Assembly: GCF_036373705.1 (NCBI RefSeq)
Contig: NC_089867.1
Location: forward strand, 16,604,001-16,668,000
From: Amia ocellicauda
Lineage: Eukaryota > Chordata > Actinopteri > Amiiformes > Amiidae
Reading direction: 5' to 3'
DNA: 64,000 nt
Under the pieces are notes generated by a model. That model ran no database searches. It saw only the letters and a program-made list of their open reading frames with translations, and had not been told where the DNA came from. This document shows positions 1 to 12,200 of the stretch, in pieces (positions within the stretch are counted from its first letter, which is position 1; each line of letters begins with the position of its first letter). Position numbers and translations under genes: made by a program.

Positions 1-1206
1 CTGTTCCTCTCTCCTGTGTGTCTCGGTGTCCTGGGAGGATCTTGATAGTTTTTCTTGTTTGTCGTTATTTGACTGATTCCTGTTCCTGAATTTAATTCCC
101 TATTTTGACCACCAATGTCCTTAATGTCAATTTAATTAATTTATCCAAGAAATAACCCAAAAATAACTTATTTTTTTAGTAGCTCATCTTACCAATGACT
201 GCTCTGAAACTCTCTCTGCCCCCCCCCCACACACACAGCCCATTTCTCTCTCTCTCCATTTCACTGAATTTCTCAGGTATGCAGTAATACAAGATCAGCA
301 ATCCTTAAAGAAAGGCAAAACAAAACAGAACATCTCTACAAAACAGTTCAGATATCCCTATGTGTGTCACTATGTGTGTGGTGTGCGGTGTTTGTGTGTG
401 TTTGTCAGTGTGTGTATCAGGTTATTACAGTATTCAGTATTGAGTTCCTCATATCACAGCCTAGTAGCACAATGCCCTGTAAGGGATCCTAGGGATTAGT
501 GTGGCTCTTCATACAGAATGGCACTTCCTCCCTGTGTCAGCACCGCTCAGCACCGCACTGCAGTTCACACAAGGCCATGGGCCACATTATATCACTGTAC
601 AGAGAGAGCGCCCTGTTGTCAGAGAGGAAATGTGTGTGTGTATGTGTGCATCGCTGGCTCATGAATGCTATGTGTGACAGTGCTGTGCTCTCCTGCTCTC
701 CACTCTCCCCCACATCCCCTCCTCCTGCTGCTGCTGTAGGATCCTGTGCAAGAGCCCTGTAATCAGCCGTCTGGGCCTGAGAGAGAGAGGAAGAGAGAGA
801 TGGAGAGAGAGGGAGAGAGGGAGAGAGAGAGAGGGGTTGTGATTCCTGGGTGCCCCAGCGGCACAGAGAACACACAGCATCTGCCTGGATCCTTGTGATT
901 GTTTCCTTCTCTCTTTCTCTCCTTCCTTCTAGCCATTGGGTGTGGAGCACCAATTATCATTCCAGGTCGATGTGGTATGGTGTGACAGGGCTGTGGCCTC
1001 AGCCACGGAGTGCAGCTCTCGGTCTGACCCTGCAGTGCCTTCACTCTTCGCCTCCCCAGCCCCCTATCCTCTAGGCACACAGGGTCTCCGATCTCTCCTC
1101 TCATCCTAGCAGCTTTTTCCATTAACGAGCTCATTGCACTATACTGCTTTGTACTCTACTTTACTATACTGTACTGTATTCTAATGTTCTGTATTGTATT
1201 GTATTA
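1..1206. other. Left-flank non-coding stretch
   Basis: No coding exon can be supported here. The stretch holds GT-rich runs near 360-420, a GA-rich low-complexity run at about 779-834, and from about 1136 a degenerate CTGTA/TTGTA pentanucleotide tract that leads into the transposon. The open frames at 499-1074 on both strands are low-complexity and resemble no protein family I know. It could be intron or flank of a gene to the left, but nothing shows which. Confidence 0.5.
1136..1206. repeat. Degenerate CTGTA/TTGTA pentanucleotide repeat, left part
   Basis: Loose tandem array of units such as TACTG, TACTGTA and TATTG. The same type of repeat resumes at 2430-2535 on the other side of the transposon, so the element inserted into it. 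Similar CAGTA-type tracts recur across the window (see findings). Confidence 0.6.
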
Positions 1207-1208
1207 TA

Positions 1209-2429
1209 CACTCACCTAAAGGATTATTAGGAACACCTGTTCAATTTCTCATTAATGCAATTATCTAACCAACCAATCACATGGCAGTTGCTTCAATGCA
1301 TTTAGGGGTGTGGTCCTGGTCAAGACAATCTCCTGAACTCCAAACTGAATGTCTGAATGGGAAAGAAAGGTGATTTAAGCAATTTTGAGCGTGGCATGGT
1401 TGTTGGTGCCAGACGGGCCGGTCTGAGTATTTCACAATCTGCTCAGTTACTGGGATTTTCACGCACAACCATTTCTAGGGTTTACAAAGAATGGTGTGAA
1501 AAGGGAAAAACATCCAGTATGCGGCAGTCCTGTGGGCGAAAATGCCTTGTTGATGCTAGAGGTCAGAGGAGAATGGGCCGACTGATTCAAGCTGATAGAA
1601 GAGCAACTTTGACTGAAATAACCACTCGTTACAACCGAGGTATGCAGCAAAGCATTTGTGAAGCCACAACACGTACAACCTTGAGGCGGATGGGCTACAA
1701 CAGCAGAAGACCCCACCGGGTACCACTCATCTCCACTACAAATAGGAAAAAGAGGCTACAATTTGCACAAGCTCACCAAAATTGGACAGTTGAAGACTGG
1801 AAAAATGTTGCCTGGTCTGATGAGTCTCGATTTCTGTTGAGACATTCAGATGGTAGAGTCAGAATTTGGCGTAAACAGAATGAGAACATGGATCCATCAT
1901 GCCTTGTTACCACTGTGCAGGGTGGTGGTGGTGGTGTAATGGTGTGGGGGATGTTTTCTTGGCACACTTTAGGCCCCTTAGTGCCAATTGGGCATCGTTT
2001 AAATGCCACGGCCTACCTGAGCATTGTTTCTGACCATGTCCATCCCTTTATGACCACCATGTACCCATCCTCTGATGGCTACTTCCAGCAGGATAATGCA
2101 CCATGTCACAAAGGTCGAATCATTTCAAATTGGTTTCTTGAACATGACAATGAGTTCACTGTACTAAACTGCCCCCCACAGTCACCAGATCTCAACCCAA
2201 TAGAGCATCTTTGGGATGTGGTGGAACGGGAGCTTCGTGCCCTGGATGTGCATCCCACAAATCTCCATCAACTGCAAGATGCTATCCTATCAATATGGGC
2301 CAACATTTCTAAAGAATGCTTTCAGCACCTTGTTGAATCAATGCCACGTAGAATTAAGGCAGTTCTGAAGGCGAAAGGGGGTCAAACACAGTATTAGTAT
2401 GGTGTTCCTAATAATCCTTTAGGTGAGTG
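1209..2429 (+). mobile_element. Intact DD36E Tc1/mariner (Incomer-type) transposon, copy 1
   Basis: A complete element of 1221 bp. Its two ends (1209-1237 and 2401-2429) are perfect 29-bp inverted repeats starting CACTCACC, and each side is flanked by a TA dinucleotide (1207-1208, 2430-2431), the target-site duplication of Tc1/mariner elements. It encloses one uninterrupted transposase gene on the + strand. It sits inside a degenerate TACTG-rich repeat. A second, almost identical copy lies at 20532-21744, so both are probably recent insertions. Confidence 0.95.
1357..2397 (+). CDS. DD36E (Incomer-type) transposase, copy 1
   Basis: A 346-residue transposase that would bind the element ends, cut and paste the element. 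The N-terminal third (about residues 8-115) has the paired helix-turn-helix DNA-binding layout of Tc1-like enzymes. The catalytic DDE triad is visible as D155 (in WSDESRF), D246 (in QQDNAPCH) and E283 (in NPIEHLW). There are 36 residues between the second D and the E, which places it in the DD36E/Incomer group rather than DD34E Tc1. The frame is open throughout. Residue 272 is Cys, where the other copy, and Tc1-like enzymes in general, have Trp just before [11 protein letters not shown]; this could lower activity. A short out-of-frame upstream ATG (1349-1351) precedes the start here but not in copy 2. Confidence 0.93.
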   Translation: MGKKGDLSNFERGMVVGARRAGLSISQSAQLLGFSRTTISRVYKEWCEKGKTSSMRQSCGRKCLVDARGQRRMGRLIQADRRATLTEITTRYNRGMQQSICEATTRTTLRRMGYNSRRPHRVPLISTTNRKKRLQFAQAHQNWTVEDWKNVAWSDESRFLLRHSDGRVRIWRKQNENMDPSCLVTTVQGGGGGVMVWGMFSWHTLGPLVPIGHRLNATAYLSIVSDHVHPFMTTMYPSSDGYFQQDNAPCHKGRIISNWFLEHDNEFTVLNCPPQSPDLNPIEHLWDVVERELRALDVHPTNLHQLQDAILSIWANISKECFQHLVESMPRRIKAVLKAKGGQTQY

Positions 2430-2535
2430 TACTGTACTGTACTACACTGTTGTACTATAATGTATTGTCCTCTACTGCACTATACTGTATTGTATTGCAT
2501 TGTATTGTATTGTTCTGTACTGTGCTGTGCTGTGC
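2430..2535. repeat. Degenerate CTGTA/TTGTA pentanucleotide repeat, right part
   Basis: Continuation of the tract interrupted by the DD36E transposon: units TACTG, TATTG, TGCTG in a degenerate tandem array. Confidence 0.6.
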
Positions 2536-3902
2536 TGTATTGCCTTCAGTGAGATGAGGTGCTGTGAGCCACACCCTGTTGAGAAACTGCAGGATCGCTT
2601 GCAGGGCTCTGAGGAGAAGACCGAACTGCTGCTCCTTGCCAGCTGTCCCCCAGCTGCCCTGCCTGCCCGCAGTGGGGCTAACGTTGGGACACAGGTGGCA
2701 TCTGCACTCAGCCCTCCGCAAACATTTGGACAAGGCCCAGTCCACAGTCACCATCGGTCCTCAGTGTGTCAGACTTCAACCTGGACCAGCACTGCCCTTG
2801 TCTTCTTGCAGTACAGATGAGTGTTCACTCATGACAAGACAGAGGGCTGTAGTGACAGTGCAGTAGCATGGTGCTGTAACAATAGAGGGCTGTGCTGCAG
2901 TAACAGTGTAGTCCAGTAGTACAGCAGAAACGTGATAGGATCAAAGCTATTTCTGTGGCTATTACGACATCTCCTGGTGGACTTAAGAATTGCAATATAA
3001 GAATTTTTTATATTACTGTATCATAATACAATACAGTATAGTGTATTACACTACAATACAATGTATTACCCATGACAGTATACTAGGGCAAAGCCAATAA
3101 GCTTCTCTAGGTCAACAGACGAGGCAGTAAAAAATGACTATATGTAAATAATATTTCCTTAAAACTTGCAACAACTATGCAAAAATAAGGATGTATTTTG
3201 ATTGTTGCTAAGGACACTATTTGTCCCCTTTGACACTGATTTTTTAAAACTCCTGGATTACATTATTTGACTGAGCAAGGCTTTATTTTGGAGGGGTATT
3301 ACAGTTTTGATTTTGCATGGCATTTCTGGCTAGGCTAGTCCTACACATTTGGGTTGTGCTTCTGTACCACCCTTAGTCTTTCCTTAGTGGGATCTCATTT
3401 GCATATTAAATTACTTATGGATTATTGCTTCTTACAAACATAATTACTTAATTACATACTGCCAAGAACACTACGTTTTATATTACTGCCTGACATAGTT
3501 TATATATACTTCTCCTAACTGTACTACAACTGCTTACACTAACCTACAAACTATCACTGAATTACATTTTTCAATTACATTACTACAATTCGGGGATCAC
3601 TGAGGCTCACCGGTGGATAAAACAACGCGCTGTTTACTATACATACGTTGGCAGAGGACGTATACGTAGAGTGGAGCTGTCGAGCTGTGATTGGTCAGAG
3701 AATCACACCTTAATTTTATCCGAATTATAAAAAGACAAATGCGAATAGACCGGCTACGCTATGTCTGACTGCAAAGTCAGTAGAGCTGCACTACTGCTAA
3801 TGTATTGTTTATGTGTATGTTATATGTTTAATTGATAATTCACAAATAAATATAATGTAAGAAAATCACCACTTTTTGAACGCAATTTACGGCAGACGCA
3901 AG
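2536..3902. other. Intergenic sequence upstream of DDOST
   Basis: Nothing coding can be supported. The segment 2540-2820 is open in two + frames and GC-richer than its surroundings, but I recognise no domain. From about 2990 to 3890 the sequence is AT-rich with short ATAC/TACAATAC repeats (3010-3070), and is probably ordinary intergenic DNA grading into the DDOST promoter. Confidence 0.5.
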
Positions 3903-4013
3903 ACTTCCGGGTGGGTTGCTGCTGCGACAAGCACCGCCCCCTGTCGCTCTCCCGCACTGTGATTGGCTGAGCCCGGCGAGGTCAAAGGTATCCCCGTTCT
4001 TACGCTGACGTCG
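3903..4013 (+). promoter_or_regulatory. DDOST proximal promoter elements
   Basis: TATA-less housekeeping-type promoter just upstream of the DDOST start codon. It contains an ETS-type site ACTTCCGG (3903-3910), a GC-rich CCGCCCCC stretch (about 3933-3940), an inverted CCAAT box ATTGG (3962-3966) and a CRE-like TGACGTCG (4006-4013) only 15 bp before the ATG. The short gap to the ATG implies a very short 5' UTR. Assignment is by motif and position only. Confidence 0.55.
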
Positions 4014-4027
4014 CTCTGTTCGGGAAA

Positions 4028-7000
4028 ATGGCCGCTGCGGGGATGTGTGTTCGGGCTCGGGCTGTGGTGTCTGGGTTCAGCGGGGCGCTCCTCTGCCTGT
4101 GCGTCCTGTTGGTGACTTTGCACAGAGCCGTGGCCGACGGGCGGACCCTGGTTTTGTTGGACAACGTCAACATCAAAGACACGCACTCGATATTCTTCCG
4201 GAGTCTGACCGGTGAGTCGGTGAGGGATCCGGGCAGCTCTGTGCTTCTGGGGTGCGATGCAAACTTGTCTGCTGAAGTTGTGTGCATTTTGAGGTCACAA
4301 ATGCGCATTTAATGTCTCCTGGTGAGATGCATTTTTATATTGTTCTGATCATTATTGCAAATCAGTTTCTAAGTGTCATATCAAATATTTATATTTTTGT
4401 CGGTTTCAGTGATCAAAAATAAGTAACTCCAAAAATACTGTTAAGCCCCCAAAACCGGGATTTTACTTTTTACTTCTGCAAGGTGTTGGGTAATATCATG
4501 GCAAGTCTGCGTTTCCTTCTGAAGTGCAGTTGACTTCCTGTATTCCAGTCCTTTCCCCACCTCCCTTTTTTTTTTTTTTTGCATAAACTATCAACTCTGA
4601 TCGTGTCCACCTCGGCGCAACACCCTGCTTCCCACGACATGCAAACGTGTCAGACAGCCAACCAGTCAGTCACCTGAGGTTTGAACAACACACTGCTGGC
4701 GGCTGCATTTCAGACTCCTGCCTCCAAATGGATCTAAGCTGTGTGGATTTATACTGTCGCTGCACTGTGTTGCTCTGTAGGAAGAATAGTTGTGAATCTT
4801 GTCCTGGCAATGAGTCTTTCTTCTAAAATGAGCATTTTGGCTGTGTAGGGAGTGTTGTGCACAGGGACTCTCTGTCTTGGTGTCTGACCTTTGACCTCTG
4901 CGTTTCAGACCGTGGGTTCGAGCTGACCTTCAAGACCGCAGACGATCCCAGCCTCTCGCTCATCAAGTACGGGCAGTTCCTGTATGACCATCTCATCATC
5001 TTCTCCCCCTCAGTGGAAGGTACAGTCTTTCACAGCACAGCACACTTGGTGCACAATAGTAAAGTATACGACACAGAACAGTGCATTGTTGCACAGTACA
5101 CCATAATGCACTACAGCACTGACACAATAACACACTCTCAGCTCCTGATGTTGTGTTTGTTCTCAGATTTCGGAGGCAACATCAATGTGGAAACCATCAC
5201 TGCCTTCATCGATGGGGGGGGCAATGTCCTGGTTGCTGCCAACTCTGACATCGGTGAGCCTGAATACCGAGCAGTCTGCATGTCTGTCTGTCTCTCTCTC
5301 TCTCGTCCATCTGTCCTCACTAAACTCCCAAACTCCTTCTGCGCCCTCTCTCTCTCCAGGCGACCCTCTGCGTGAGCTGGGCAGTGAGTGCGGGATCGAG
5401 TTTGACGAGGAGAAGACTGCTGTGATCGACCATCACAACTACGATGTGTTGGACCCTGGGGAGGTGAGGCTCCGCCCCCTGCACAGATGCCCTTCATTCT
5501 AGACAAACATTATGTAAAAATATATAGACGTGTCAGTTTGTTCTTTAAAATATTTTAAAATGTATTGCATGTAAACCACAGCTTAAGATCATTGTGCTCT
5601 CTACCCCCCCCCTCAGCACACCCTGATAGTGGCTGACCCAGAGAACCTCCTGAAGGCCCCGACCATCGTGGGCAAAGCCAGCGGGAAACCGGTGCTGTTC
5701 AAGGGAGTAGGGTGGGTGAGCTCTTAATCATGTCATATACAGTATGAGGAATAATTATAATACTAGGACTGGACTGTCTCTCCAGGGCCAGGACTGCAGA
5801 CCCTGCTGTACTGTACTGTTTCTCTCCAGGACTGCAGAGTGCGGTGTGTGTGTGTCTAGTGAGTTAACGTGTGTCCCTGTGTGGGTGTGTTCATTTAGGA
5901 TGGTGGCCGACCCTGACAACCCCCTGGTGCTGGACATCCTGACCGGCTCCTCCACATCCTACTCCTTCTTCCCAGACCGACCCATCACTCAGGTAAACTG
6001 GGGGAAGTGTGTCCAGTCTGATGTGGGTGTCGGTGACTGCGTTACTCAAACCAGAAAACGCAGAAGTTTGCTTGTTAATTTTGCTTGCTTTGTCGTTTAA
6101 GTAAAGAGAAGCAGAGCCTGATAACCGCCAAGGCTTTGTCTGATTTTCTAGTTGTCTGGTGCTGAGAAAAAACTGATTTTTATAATGGTCTCTCGATCTC
6201 ACCCTCCACTCCCAGTACCCTCACGCAGTGGGCAAGAACACGCTGCTGGTGGCGGGGCTGCAGGCTCGGAATAACGCCCGTGTCGTGTTTAGCGGCTCCC
6301 TGGAGTTCTTCAGCGATGCTTTCTTCAACGCGCCTGTGCAGAAGGCTACACCCGGCTCCCAGAGGTAACCTAGCAAGCCCTCTAACCCTACTCAACCACT
6401 ATTTAGTAAGGCTGAACTCTAATGCAGTAGACATAAATTAGCCCTGCACCTTAATGTCGTCACCACTTCAGTCCTCTCAGACATCCTACTGTACTGCATG
6501 TCATTAGTAAAGCAAATGGCTGACAGTGACGTAACACCTCTCCCTGTGTATCTCTGTATTTGTGTGCCAGGTACGCTCAGACTGGGAACCAGGAGCTGGC
6601 AGTGGCTCTGTCTCGCTGGGTGTTTAAGGAGGAGGGGGTACTGCGCGTGGGTGCCGTGTCACACCACCCCGTCGGGGAGATCAGCCCCCCCAGTGCCTAC
6701 ACCATCACTGACCTTGTGGTGAGTGTCTCTCATTATCCATGTTTGTCCATGTTTCCTTCTCCCTTGCTCCATTGGTATGTGCCTCTCTCTCTGTGTGCAT
6801 AGGTGTGTGTGTCAGTCTGACTCTATGAAGTGTACTGAGTTTGTTCCAGATCACATTGCTCAACTGAGCGGTTAAACCGTTAAGTAACCTGTGGTGGGTC
6901 TGTCTGTCCCTGCAGGAGTACACCATCGTGATTGAGAAGCTGTCCGAGGGGAAGTGGGTTCCCTTCGACGGCGATGACATCCAGCTGGAGTTCGTGAGGA

Positions 7001-7788
7001 TCGACCCTTTTGTCAGGACCTACCTGCGGAAGAAAGGTATGGACATACACAGCAGTAACGTGGGGGGCGTCTCGTGCATTCCGTGTACCAGTCCGGTCTC
7101 TCTCTGTGCCTCTGCCGGCTAGTCCAGGCTCGCTGTGTAAACTAGTGCACAAAACTTCAGAAAACACTCTGATTTAATTGTCTCTCTCTCTCTCTCCAGG
7201 TGGGAAATACAGTGTGCAGCTCAAACTCCCTGACGTGTATGGGGTGTTCCAGTTTAAAGTAGACTACAACAGACTGGGATACACTCACCTGTACTCCTCC
7301 ACACAGGTAAGAGCCCCAGAGATGACCAAACAGACGCAGTACACAGGGGGTGGGGGGTGTCACTGGATTGTTCAGCCACTGATTTGTTGCAATCAATTAC
7401 AGCTATAAATCTAAGTATGTAAATGGCACATTCTGCGCTAACAGCTGCTAAATTTAATTGCATACTTGATTGAGTGTGCATGAGAGTGGAGGTTGTGGCA
7501 AGTGGCAGCTTGCATCGCCGAAAGTGTTTGGTTTGGTGCGTGGGAATTCAAGCTAGCTCTTGTGTTGCAGTGTTGTGTTCAGGTGCATGCTGGGAGTGTA
7601 CAGGTGTTAATGTCTCTATCTTGCGTTCTCTCCCCCAGGTGTCAGTGCGCCCTCTGCAGCACACTCAGTACGAGCGTTTCATCCCCTCTGCCTTCCCCTA
7701 CTACGCCAGCGTCTTCTCCATGATGGGTGGGCTCTTCCTGTTCAGCATTGTCTTCCTGCACATGAAGGAGAAGGAGAAGTCGGAGTAG
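4028..7788 (+). CDS. ddost: DDOST, 48-kDa subunit of oligosaccharyltransferase (11 exons)
   Basis: Subunit (OST48/Wbp1 family) of the ER oligosaccharyltransferase complex, which transfers the lipid-linked glycan to Asn-X-Ser/Thr in nascent proteins. Exons: 4028-4211, 4909-5019, 5167-5253, 5360-5463, 5617-5711, 5899-5992, 6216-6364, 6571-6718, 6916-7036, 7200-7306, 7639-7788. They join in phase to 449 residues, close to the human length of about 456. An N-terminal hydrophobic signal peptide (about residues 1-37) is cleaved after [17 protein letters not shown] or nearby. The lumenal body includes the family stretch [17 protein letters not shown]. One C-terminal membrane helix ([15 protein letters not shown]) is followed by a short charged cytosolic tail ending KEKEKSE. 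All introns are GT-AG and mostly under 350 bp. Intron 5 uses GTGGGT as donor. The start codon lies in GAAAATGG, a good context. Confidence 0.96.
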
Positions 7789-8186
7789 AGGAGAGGAGAG
7801 GAGAGGGAGGCAGTAGGGGAGAGAGGCAGGAGAAGCCACAGGGAAGTTGAGTCTGGTGGCTGTTGTACCCCAATCCAACATGAAGCCACTGTCAGCCATC
7901 ACAACTGCAGCAGCAAGAAACCCGTCTATCAGACTGGGAGGACACTGGGGGGAGGGGGAGTATGGGGGATTGGGGTGGAGGCTGATCAGGAACTCTGTGC
8001 TATTTTTCTCCAGGTTGATGTAAAAGGAGATCGTAAGAGTACTGCTGGTTGGTTGTATTTTGTTTTTTAATTTTCTGAGTTTACCTTGGTGATCATCTGG
8101 GATTGAACTAAAACATTTGTATAAAAAAAAAAGATTGTTTTCTAAGAGACCCACAAATTGTTTCTTTGTCTCCATAAATCAGAACA

Positions 8187-8192
8187 AATAAA
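8187..8192 (+). promoter_or_regulatory. DDOST polyadenylation signal
   Basis: AATAAA about 400 bp after the DDOST stop codon, in a GA-rich then T-rich 3' UTR; followed within 15-30 bp by a C/T-rich segment suitable as the cleavage region. Confidence 0.65.
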
Positions 8193-9200
8193 TGTGACAT
8201 TCCACCCTCCCGAAACTGCTTTCATGGTCTTTTTCTACTCCTGTGCTTCAGTAAAGGTCCTTCAAAGCGAACTGTGTCTGCAGTGTGTAGATGTCGAGTA
8301 GTCAAATTCTGTGTAGAAGCTGATTTAAAAAGTTTAATCTAAAATGTGTCTTTTTAATTAAATGTCATGCTGTAGCCTTTCAAAATGAGTCTATGCAATG
8401 CTGACTGTACGCTTTGGGAATGCTGATTGGGGGAAATGAAAGGGAAATGGAGCCGAATGGCCACATGACCCTACTTGCAATTATTTGTTTTGTTCCCTTT
8501 TGAAAAGACCGATTAAAATCGTCTTGCAGCGCCCAGAACCGGGAAGAAACGCACGCTTTCGTCTTCCTACGCCGAGCGTGTGTGTCCAGCATTGAAAGGT
8601 TTGAGTCGAGAGCCCACCCAGGAGTCATTTAGATAAAATAAGTAATTCATTGTATAACAAAGGGAGACGACAATGACACACTTGTGCATTTAATATATCT
8701 CAATACGGATGTGAGGATATACACAACACAATACAAACCGAATTCAAAATCGTATGGTTTTAGTGGCGCATAAATACAGTATAATACAGCAGTCGTGAAT
8801 ACCGCTGCCTCCCATACTTTACAGCAGTGACGCGGTTTACGGCAGTGTGGCACTGACCGGTTTCGGGAGGGGGGCTTTGGGGATTTGTTCTGTTTTCCCT
8901 TCCGGCTGCCGTAAATGAGTTTTCTCCCCCTCTCGCCGCTGCTCCTGTGTCTTGTGTGTGTGTATGTGTGACTGTGTGCTGCACTTCAGTTCCGAGGGTG
9001 TGAGTTACCGATATCGAGTCACGGATAGGAGAGTTGTTTCAGTTCACAACCGTGTGAAACGAGAGTCCCACCACCTCCTCCTCGGTGTAGACGGTACTTA
9101 GTGCTGCGGGACTTCATTCGTGAGTTCCAGCGCCGAAAGAGAAAGGAAAGGAGAGAGAGACCCGGCCGGGAGTGAGCGACCAGCCCGACCCCGAGGTGCG
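8193..9200 (+). other. DDOST-DDI2 intergenic region and DDI2 promoter/5' UTR
   Basis: No separate gene is seen. From about 8500 the sequence becomes CpG-richer, and the last 200 bp before the DDI2 ATG at 9201 are GC-rich and purine-rich (GAAAGGAAAGGAGAGAGA near 9136). This looks like a CpG-type promoter and 5' UTR with no TATA box. The transcription start cannot be fixed from sequence alone. Confidence 0.45.
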
Positions 9201-12200
9201 ATGCTTCTCACGGTGTTCTGCGTCCGGAGAGACCGCTCCGAAGTCACTTTCTCCATGGAGGTTTCCCCAGAGCTGGAGCTACGGGATTTCATAGCCCTTT
9301 GCGAGCTTGAGTCGGGAATCCCCGCCGCAGAAATACAGGTGAAATGACACCACAGTACAGCACAGCACACTACACTACACTCAGCTACACAGAGTACAGT
9401 ATACCACACCATACTACACTACACTACAGTATAGCAAGTACAGCACACCATACCATACACTAGCAGAGTACACTGCACTACAGCAGATTACAATACACTG
9501 ATACACTTCACAACACCACAGTGCAGTACTGAAATATTAATCTTGTGGCGAGCGGCTCATTTAGCCCCTGTTGTCTTTTGTTGACAGTGGCGCTTGACTG
9601 CCCGTTATAACACAGTCCATGTCCAGCAATGGTGGCCGGGCACCTATCATTGTTGTGCATCAGTTTCCAACTCGTTGTGTTTTATTTAACGGTACATGAT
9701 CAGGTTCAGGTCTGTCTTCGTGATCTCGGAGCTTGCAAGGGCGTTGTTGTGAAGTTACACCCCGTGTGGTGTGTGGGTTTGTGTGTGTGTGTTTTGTCTT
9801 CTTTTGAAAGCACGCTTTGTGACATCTGTTTGGGAGTTTAAATTCCCTTTTGAAAGTAACGCAGATTAGTCCGTGGGGTGGGCTGAGTGTAAGGGGGTGC
9901 AAGTCGTCTTGGGCTGGCTGTTCAAGCAAAGAGGCAGTTTTCCAATAATGTGGGGATTGAATGCTGCTAGGCATTGCTAGTAGAAATCTGATTTGCAATG
10001 TGTTTCTAGGGAGGGGGTGCGGACTCTGACTGCATCGATCGCTCTTAAAGGAAGCGAGCATCTAGATCTGAGCTATAGTGCGTTTCTCTTCAACAGTGAG
10101 TGGGACTGTGTGTGCCCTTAGGTCGGCCTGGGTTTTCCGTTGTCACTGATCTTCTGACTGTGATTTGGAGAACACGGGATTGCGTGTCTCACTTACTTAC
10201 TGTGGCTGTAGCTGCTAAATATAGTATCGTGTTGGGGGGTAGCGACCAATAGAGCCCAGTGTTGCCTAACCGCTTGATCCAGTGCAGTGTGTTGTAGCTG
10301 CAGAGCTCTTGGACAGACTATCGTTGCACCAGACCTTTGTGCATGTGTGAAAGCATGCATGTGTATGTGTTTAACTGAGATAAGGCAAGCCTGGATGCTA
10401 ATCTGAGACGCACATGTCTGCAGTTTGGGGTATATCCTGGGCTGGCCAAAATTGTTATTCAAGGGGACCCTGCTTTATTACTATTATTAATAATAATGGA
10501 GAGCCTGACTAGTATTACGCTGTCCCAAGCCCAACACAAACTCTTTTGAGCATTTATCTGGGGTGATGTGTTGAACGTGATATGCCGACAGGCTATCGTG
10601 TTGCAGACTTGTGGTGTGTTAGTATTTGTGTGTTGTGACCCACAGCAGCTGGGGGTGGGGGGTTACCTCAGTGTCGCTTCATTGCTCGGTTTGATCGTTG
10701 AGGCGTCAGCTGGTGTCTGATGGTGCTCTGGTCAGCCAGAGCAGTCATCTGGCTGATTGATGTCCAAGGTTGCGTAACCGTGCTCTGCAGAGCAACAGAA
10801 GTCGGCTTGCATAAAGGCGTCTGCTAACCACTTCATAATATTAATCAACAGTTGCTGAGATGTTATTGAATTATTGAAAGTTCCAGCGAAACAAATGATG
10901 CAAACAAATTTTCGAACCAGTGATTCTCTCCAGTAGACCCACTCTGTTGACATGCTTACTGTTCTCTCCTCCTCCTAGGAACCACAGATAAACTGGTAAT
11001 CTCCAGTCTATAGATAAGTGATGGCTACATGTATTTGTCTATTTATGTGTTGGCCAATATGATTACTGAATTGCATAAATGTGAGAAATATGCTTTTGAA
11101 TAGTCTCCTTTCCCTCTTCCTCAGATCACATATGCAGAGCAGCCCCTGGGCGACACTGCTCGCGCGCTCGCCACCTATGGCCTGAAGGATGGCGATGTGG
11201 TGGTGCTCCGGCAGGCAGATAGACCCCCATCCGTGCAGCCCGCCTTCCCAGGTATGAGGACTCTGGGCGCCCCCCCCCTGCTGGACACAGAGGCGTTCTG
11301 TGACTTGGTTTTTATTTTGTTAAAGTTGCTGTAAACGTTGACACTCTAGTGATGAAAAAAAGTGGAGTACCTCAGTGCAGGGGGAGGAGCTTTGGACGTG
11401 GCTCTGTCACTGTGTGTGTTTGTGTGTGTGTGTTGTGAGTGTGGGGGATTGTGTTGTTAGTGTGAGTGTGTGTATTATGTAAGGAGTGATTACTTGGAGT
11501 TTTGTTCCGCTTTTGATTCAAGTCTGCAGGTACACATTTAAGCTCTTTATAAAGAAAACCCAGCGTGTAGGTTTTGAAGTCTTTTTAGCTTCTACCCCCA
11601 CCATCCCTCTCTCACTCCCTCACTCGTTATCTGCATCTTCCCCCCCCCCCCCCCCCCCCCTTTCTCCGTCCCCATCTCTGATAGGTCTGCCACGGATTGA
11701 CTTCAGCTCCATCGCTGTTCCTGGGACCTCCACCGGGCGCCGCCCCACCCCAGCAGCCATGCAGCAGCAGCGCTCCCCCCCCCCGCCCCCACCCCCTACC
11801 CTGCAGCCTGGCTCCAGCTCCGCCTCCTCTCCCCAGGGATTGGACGATCCAGCCCTGCTGAGGGATATGCTGCTGGCCAATCCACACGAGCTATCCCTGC
11901 TGAAGGAGAGGAACCCCCCTCTGGCAGAGGCACTGCTGAGTGGGGACCTGGGTGAGAGCACAGCACTGCCTGTATAGTCTGTCTGACTGTCTGCATGTGT
12001 GACTCTCCCTCTTCAGGTCTATCTCAATCCTTCTAACCACCTGCCTCTGTCTCTCTGTTCCTCTCTGTCCGTCTCTCTGTCCCTCTGTCTCAGAGCGGTT
12101 CACCAAGGTGCTGCTGGAGCAGCAGCAGGAGCGTGCGCGCCGCGAGCAGGAGCGGATTCGGCTGCTGACCGCTGACCCCTTCGACCTTGAGGCCCAGGCC

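Noticed and set aside
2500-2866. Two overlapping plus-strand frames near 2.5-2.9 kb (EKLQDRLQGSEEKTELLLL...)
   Set aside because: The first 30 residues look coil-like, but the frame breaks into low-complexity sequence, no splice pair fits, and no family is recognised.
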